From Acetobacter nitrogenifigens DSM 23921 = NBRC 105050 (GTDB lineage: Bacteria; Pseudomonadota; Alphaproteobacteria; Acetobacterales; Acetobacteraceae): DNA of 64,000 nucleotides. The stretch is taken from NCBI RefSeq assembly GCF_000429165.1, contig NZ_AUBI01000012.1, positions 1 through 64,000 of the forward strand, written 5' to 3'. Under the pieces are notes generated by a model, which saw nothing but the letters and a program-made list of their open reading frames with translations, did not search any database and was not told where the DNA came from. Shown here in pieces: positions 59,598 through 64,000 of this stretch. The stretch's first letter is position 1, and each line of letters begins with the position of its first letter. A program made the position numbers and the translations under genes.

Positions 59598-60941
59598 ATG
59601 ACTGCGGTCCGGACATCGACACTCTCAGACTCCCTCGGCGCCGGGACGCTGCCCACAGCGACCCTCGATGCGCTTTATCGCCGGATCGATCTGCGGGTCG
59701 TGACGATACTCGCGGTTTCATATCTTCTCGACTGTATCGACCGGCTCAATATCGGTTTCGCACAACACCAGATTTCAGAGCGGATCGGCCTTACGCCACA
59801 GGATTACGGCTTCGCGGCGGGTATCTTCTTCATCGGCTACGTGCTGTTTGAAATCCCGTCGAATTTACTTCTGCCGAAGGTCGGCGCCCGACGAACCTTC
59901 TTCCGCATCATGGTCCTGTGGGGACTGACCTCCGCCAGCATGGGTCTGATCACCAACCGCAACGCCTTCTATGTCATGCGTTTTCTACTCGGCGTCTTCG
60001 AGGCCGGGTTCGCTCCCGCCGCAATGTATTATCTGGCGAGCTGGTATCCACGCGAACGCATGGCTACTGCGATTTCGATCCAGCAGATTGCGGCGCCCAT
60101 GTCCGGCGTCATCGCCGGTCCCGTGTCAGGCATGCTTGTCCAGAACATGGATCACGTCGCCGGAGTCGACGGCTGGCGGTGGATGTTCTTTCTCGAAGGT
60201 CTGCCGTCGATCATCATGGGCTTCGTCGTTTTCGCGACGCTGCCGGACAAACCTTCCGAAGCACGGTGGCTGACGCCCGCCGAGGCCCGGATCGTCGAAG
60301 AAAACGCATCCTCGACCGGAAGCAGCCACCACGGATTTTCCGCCGTGCTGCGCGACAAAATGATCTACATCCTGTCGCTCGGCTACTTCTGCGTGATCTG
60401 CGGTCTCTACACGATCAGCTTCTGGCTGCCTACGGTCCTGCGTCAGTCAGGCGCGACCAGCGATCTTCAGATCGGATTTCTTGCCGCCATCCCGTTTTTC
60501 TGCGGAACTGTCGCCATCCTGACATGGGGACGGAGATCCGACCGCCTGCAGGAACGACGCTGGCATGGCGCCATCCCGGCTCTTCTCGCCGCGGTCGGGC
60601 TGGCGTCAATCGTCGCTACGACAGGCAGTCTGGTCGGCGCCGTAATCGCCTTGAGCGTAACGGCCATGTGCCTTTACTCCACATATCTGGTCTTCCTGTC
60701 CGTGCCTTCCGATCTTCTCAAGGGGCCGGGAGCAGCAGGCGGATACGCCCTGATCAATTCGATCGGCCTTCTTGGTGGTTTTTGTAGTCCGATCATCATC
60801 GGCCACGTCACGCAGATCACCGGCAACGTCAACGCGGGCCTGCTGACCATGAGCGGGATCGTCGCTCTTGGCGGGCTTATTTTCATCTTCGCCATTCCCG
60901 GAGGGCGCGCCACGCCAGCCGGGACGATGCCGCCGGAGTAA
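59598..60941 (+). CDS. MFS transporter, anion:cation symporter type
   Basis: This 447-residue protein starts at ATG 59598 with AGGAG eight bases upstream. Twelve helices are predicted, with ACS-family marks: LDCIDRLNIGFAQ in helix 1, GFAAGIFFIGYVLFEIPSNLLLPKVGARRTFF, and FEAGFAPAAMYYLASWYPRERM. Relatives carry organic anions such as tartrate, allantoate or phthalate. It is the first of two MFS genes after the D-carbamoylase, separated by seven bases from the second, and probably takes up an N-modified amino acid. Confidence 0.9.
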   Translation: MTAVRTSTLSDSLGAGTLPTATLDALYRRIDLRVVTILAVSYLLDCIDRLNIGFAQHQISERIGLTPQDYGFAAGIFFIGYVLFEIPSNLLLPKVGARRTFFRIMVLWGLTSASMGLITNRNAFYVMRFLLGVFEAGFAPAAMYYLASWYPRERMATAISIQQIAAPMSGVIAGPVSGMLVQNMDHVAGVDGWRWMFFLEGLPSIIMGFVVFATLPDKPSEARWLTPAEARIVEENASSTGSSHHGFSAVLRDKMIYILSLGYFCVICGLYTISFWLPTVLRQSGATSDLQIGFLAAIPFFCGTVAILTWGRRSDRLQERRWHGAIPALLAAVGLASIVATTGSLVGAVIALSVTAMCLYSTYLVFLSVPSDLLKGPGAAGGYALINSIGLLGGFCSPIIIGHVTQITGNVNAGLLTMSGIVALGGLIFIFAIPGGRATPAGTMPPE

Positions 60942-60948
60942 CGTAGTG

Positions 60949-62232
60949 ATGGCCGCCATGAGAGAGAGCCACGAAACGACGCCGGGCCAGAGCGGTGCCT
61001 CACGGTTTGGCAAGGACGCCATCCTGACTTTCGGCCTGCTGTATCTCGCGTGGTGCGTGTCCTACATGGACCGCGCGGCCATCACGTTCTCCGCGCCAGC
61101 GATGCTGCGCGACATCCATATGTCGCCGACGGAACAAGGCTTCATCGTCGGTATTTTCTACCTCAGCTACTCGTTGATGCAGACGCCCGGCGGCTGGCTC
61201 GCCGACCGCTTTGGCGCGAAGGCAGTGGTTCTGGCCGGCCTTGTCGCGTGGTCAGCCTTCACGCTCGGGACCGGGCTGGTCCAGTCTGTCGCGGCGCTGT
61301 TGGCCGTCCGGCTGCTGTTCGGCATTGGCGAAGGCGTGTTTCCCGCCGCCAGCCTCAAGGCCCTATATGACGCGGTGCCAGCCCGCGCCCGTGACAAGGC
61401 GCCGTCCGCGCTGATGTCCTCGAATTATTTCGGATACCTGATCGCGCCGTCGATTCTGCTGCCCGTGCTCGCCTGGATGGGCTGGCGTTGGACATTTTAC
61501 GTGATGAGCGGCATCGGTTTCGCCACCGCGCTTCTGGTGCTCCTGCTGGCGCCGAAAGGTTCTGCTCCATCCCGCGATGCGCCTTCCGCTCCGAAAGGGG
61601 CTGGCGTCCTCAGGGCGTTGCGTCTTCCAGGCGTCACCCGGCTGATGGCGACCTGGTTCCTGATCAGCTTCATCAACAAGGGGCTGGAAAGTTGGATGCC
61701 CACATACCTTCTTCATGAGCGCGGCGTATCGCTCAAGGAAGCAGGCGTTCTTCTCACCCTGCCATATGCCGCGGCAACCATCGCCGCCCTGATTGGCGGC
61801 TGGGCGATGTCCCGCTGGTTTGCGCAACGCGAAGAACGATTTATCTCGCTGTGCGTCGTCATCTCATGCGCGGCGCTGCTCGCCATGGCGTATTGCTCGT
61901 CCGTGCTGGCCGTCGTCGGCTTCGAGACGCTGCTCTACTTCTTCAAGACGCTCGTGTTCGCGGCGGTCCTCTGCCTGCCGGGCCGCTTCCTGCCGCAGGA
62001 CATCGCAGGCGTCGGTTACGGTCTGATCAATTTCGGCGGCCAGATCGCGGGTTTCGTGGCGCCGCCTGTGATCGGCACAGTTCTCAGCATGACCGGCAGT
62101 TACCCCGCCGCCTTTCTTACCCTTCTCGTCGCGGGCGTTCTTGCCCTCGCGCTGAACAGCGCGCTTGGCAGGTTCAAGAATCCCGCTGGAAAACTGATGA
62201 CTTTCGGAGCCGACAATCATGGAACTGTGTGA
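60949..62232 (+). CDS. MFS transporter, second of the catabolic arm
   Basis: This 427-residue protein has twelve helices and MFS marks: LTFGLLYLAWCVSYMDRAAI, GFIVGIFYLSYSLMQTPGGWLADRFGAK and LFGIGEGVFPAASLKALYDAV. These place it in the same broad anion:cation symporter group as its neighbour but clearly different in sequence. The ATG at 60949 has GGAG ten bases upstream. The end overlaps the amidase start by 14 bases. Two carriers in one operon suggest separate uptake of two forms of substrate, or import plus export. Confidence 0.9.
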   Translation: MAAMRESHETTPGQSGASRFGKDAILTFGLLYLAWCVSYMDRAAITFSAPAMLRDIHMSPTEQGFIVGIFYLSYSLMQTPGGWLADRFGAKAVVLAGLVAWSAFTLGTGLVQSVAALLAVRLLFGIGEGVFPAASLKALYDAVPARARDKAPSALMSSNYFGYLIAPSILLPVLAWMGWRWTFYVMSGIGFATALLVLLLAPKGSAPSRDAPSAPKGAGVLRALRLPGVTRLMATWFLISFINKGLESWMPTYLLHERGVSLKEAGVLLTLPYAAATIAALIGGWAMSRWFAQREERFISLCVVISCAALLAMAYCSSVLAVVGFETLLYFFKTLVFAAVLCLPGRFLPQDIAGVGYGLINFGGQIAGFVAPPVIGTVLSMTGSYPAAFLTLLVAGVLALALNSALGRFKNPAGKLMTFGADNHGTV

Positions 62233-63724
62233 CGCAACTGCTGTCGAGCTGCTCGATCTTTACCGCTCCGGCGAAGCCTCCCCGGTCGAGGTGTTGCGAT
62301 CCTGCCAGAACCGGACGGACAAGGTTAACCCCGCCGTCAACGCCATCGTTTGCGAAGATCGCGACGCAGCTTTGGCTTCGGCCCGCCTGGCGGAGGACGC
62401 ATGGCGACGCGGCGAACCCACCGGCCCCCTTTGCGGCATTCCCCTTGCAGTAAAAGATACGCACGTCACGGGCGGTCTTCGCACCACATTCGGCAGCCCG
62501 CAGTTTCGCGACTGGATACCGGAAAAGGATCAGAATTTCGTCGCTACATTAAGGGTGGCTGGAGCAGTGATCACCGGAAAGACCAACGTCCCCGAATGGG
62601 CGGCTGGCGCCAACAGCCGAAATCCCGTTTACGGCGCAACAGGAAATCCATTCGATCCTGCGCTCAACGCCGCCGGATCGTCCGGCGGATCGGCGACGGC
62701 GCTCGCCTGCGGCATGGCCGCCCTCGCCACCGGCTCTGACACGGGCGGTTCCTTGCGGAACCCCGCGGCATTTAACGGCGTCGTCGGATACAGACCATCT
62801 TCGGGGCTCCTTCCCAGCGAACGTCGCGTGCACGGCTGGTCCTGCCTGTCCTGCGACGGCCCAATGGGCCGCACCGTGGCGGACACTGCCCTTATGCTCT
62901 CCGTCTCAGCGGGCGATTTCAGCTACGACCCCCTCGCCTACACGCTGCCCGGAGAGGCTGTTCGCGCCCGGCCAGAGCGGTATTTTCCGTCAGAGCCGAT
63001 TGATCTTTCGAAACTGCGTCTCGCCGCCACGGAAGATTTCGGCCATGCGCCGACCGAGAGCATCGTCAGACGCGCCTTTCGCGACAAACTGCCTGCCATA
63101 ACCGCACTGTTCGCCTCCAGCGAAAACGCCGCCCCCGACTGCTCGGGTGGTCATGAGGCTTTCGCGATCCTGCGTGCGGCGATGTTCCAGTCCACCCACG
63201 GCGAACGCTACAAAACACATTACGATCTTTTGGGGCCGAACATACGCGCAAATGTCGAAGAAGCCGCCACCTACTCACTTGTCGATTACGCCTGGGCGGC
63301 GGAGACGCAGACGAAAATCTATCGCCGGTATCAGACCTTCTTCGAAAATTTCGACATCATCGTAAGCCCTGCGATCACCATAAGCCCACGTCCATGGACC
63401 GAACTTTATCCAACCGAGATCGACGGCGTCCCGACGACGAACTATTTCCAATGGCTCTCCCTCGCCTATCTGGTCACGTTGACAGGACATCCCTGCGTCA
63501 GCATCCCGGTCGGTGTCGACGAACGGGGCATGCCGTTCGGCCTGCAGATCGTCGGACCGCGCGGCGCCGACTCTCTGGTCCTGCAAACAGCCGCCGCCAT
63601 CGAAGCAGCCTTCTCAACCTCCCCGACATTGCGCCGTCCGGTCCCTGACATTACCGCGCTCTCAACCATGCAACCTATCGCCTCGCGCCCCGGCTTCATG
63701 CCCCTGCCCGGCAGCGACGCGTAA
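62219..63724 (+). CDS. Amidase signature (AS) family hydrolase
   Basis: This 501-residue amidase has the Ser-cisSer-Lys triad in order: Lys79 (IPLAVKDTH), Ser154 (NAAGSSGGSAT) and nucleophile Ser178 (GSDTGGSLRN), spaced as in known AS enzymes. The family hydrolyses a wide range of amides. It starts with ATG inside the preceding MFS gene (14-base overlap), so it is translationally linked to the transporter, and an M20 hydrolase follows after 41 bases. It is a candidate for removing an amide cap from the imported compound. Confidence 0.93.
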   Translation: MELCDATAVELLDLYRSGEASPVEVLRSCQNRTDKVNPAVNAIVCEDRDAALASARLAEDAWRRGEPTGPLCGIPLAVKDTHVTGGLRTTFGSPQFRDWIPEKDQNFVATLRVAGAVITGKTNVPEWAAGANSRNPVYGATGNPFDPALNAAGSSGGSATALACGMAALATGSDTGGSLRNPAAFNGVVGYRPSSGLLPSERRVHGWSCLSCDGPMGRTVADTALMLSVSAGDFSYDPLAYTLPGEAVRARPERYFPSEPIDLSKLRLAATEDFGHAPTESIVRRAFRDKLPAITALFASSENAAPDCSGGHEAFAILRAAMFQSTHGERYKTHYDLLGPNIRANVEEAATYSLVDYAWAAETQTKIYRRYQTFFENFDIIVSPAITISPRPWTELYPTEIDGVPTTNYFQWLSLAYLVTLTGHPCVSIPVGVDERGMPFGLQIVGPRGADSLVLQTAAAIEAAFSTSPTLRRPVPDITALSTMQPIASRPGFMPLPGSDA

Positions 63725-63765
63725 TCGTTCCCTGCCCGTCAATCTGATCATCGAGGAAAACCGCC

Positions 63766-64000
63766 ATGCGTAACAGCGACGAAGTCTGGAGCCGCATCGA
63801 TGAACTCGGCCCGGCGTTCTGTGATCTGTCCGACCGTATCTGGGATCAACCTGAACTGGCCTATGGCGAGTTCGCGGCCGTCGCCGAACACGCGGCCATG
63901 CTTGAGCAGCAAGGCTTCAAGGTCACGCGCGACGTCGCCGGAATTCCCACCGCTGTAACTGGAGAGTTTGGCGAAGAAGGCCCTGTCATCGCGATTCTGG
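63766..64000 (+). CDS. M20-family amidohydrolase/peptidase, N-terminal part (runs off window end)
   Basis: The first 78 residues of a longer protein are present. MRNSDEVWSRIDELGPAF and SDRIWDQPELAYGEFAAV followed by EQQGFKVTRDVAGIPTAVTG and EEGPVIAIL match the start of AbgB-type M20 amidohydrolases, which cut p-aminobenzoyl-glutamate or other N-acyl amino acids and dipeptides. The metal ligands lie beyond the window. It continues the plus catabolic arm, and GAGG precedes its ATG at about ten bases. Confidence 0.85.
   Translation, partial: MRNSDEVWSRIDELGPAFCDLSDRIWDQPELAYGEFAAVAEHAAMLEQQGFKVTRDVAGIPTAVTGEFGEEGPVIAIL

Noticed and set aside
1-64000. CRISPR array, rRNA operon or tRNA gene
   Set aside because: No regularly spaced direct repeats and no rRNA- or tRNA-like sequence were seen on either strand by eye.

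Overview
The window reads as a GC-rich alphaproteobacterial chromosome, most likely an acetic acid bacterium (Acetobacteraceae). That is an inference from three things: the hisB-DUF2628-hisH-hisA-hisF-hisE-HIT gene string, the zapA / 6S RNA / formyltetrahydrofolate cyclo-ligase order, and the abundance of TonB-dependent receptors with lipoprotein and Tat signals. No rRNA, tRNA or CRISPR array was seen. A truncated IS5-type transposase opens the window, and a few AT-rich islands (about 350-480, 4790-4870, 28040-28260) interrupt the GC-rich background.

Layout. 1-7000 is accessory: the transposase end, a minus-strand cassette of exported and papain-like proteins, a LysR regulator divergent from a lipocalin-like gene, an RcnB-like protein, an exported nuclease and a DUF333 lipoprotein. 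7127-13770 is a tight minus-strand histidine operon: hisB, DUF2628, hisH, a GNAT-HisA fusion, hisF, hisE with a basic N-terminal extension, HIT, RidA and a FemAB-like acetyltransferase. 13867-17367 has a TetR/MFS pair with a visible operator and an Old Yellow Enzyme homologue. 17580-30800 is dominated by envelope and metal-uptake genes: an Smr protein, a FecCD-type permease and its ATPase, two TonB-dependent receptors, a Ca-dependent phosphoinositide phospholipase C-like protein, a Sel1 protein, an AlkA-type glycosylase and a TonB-like protein. 30852-46087 is mostly housekeeping: AMP nucleosidase with a phosphoribosyltransferase-like protein, YmdB, a Tat-exported deaminase, 5-formyl-THF cyclo-ligase, a 6S RNA candidate, ZapA, a ThiE-like protein, a PepSY protein behind a Fur-like box, a flippase, Ndk, an ABC-F ATPase and a cyclophilin.

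48810-64000 (running off the end) is the most striking part. It is a divergent catabolic locus around an RpiR/SIS regulator with a 9-bp inverted repeat between the arms. The minus arm is rpiR, TonB receptor, CapA-like phosphatase, D-aminoacylase-like amidohydrolase, G3E (CobW-like) GTPase and M81 peptidase, the last three overlapping by 4 bp. The plus arm is a decayed diaminopropionate ammonia-lyase, an N-carbamoyl-D-amino-acid hydrolase with its full E47/K127/C172 triad, two MFS transporters, an amidase and an M20 hydrolase. Together these could import and dismantle an N-capped, D-amino-acid-containing or ureido compound, with the GTPase possibly supplying metal to the neighbouring hydrolases. 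Substrate and physiology are inference.
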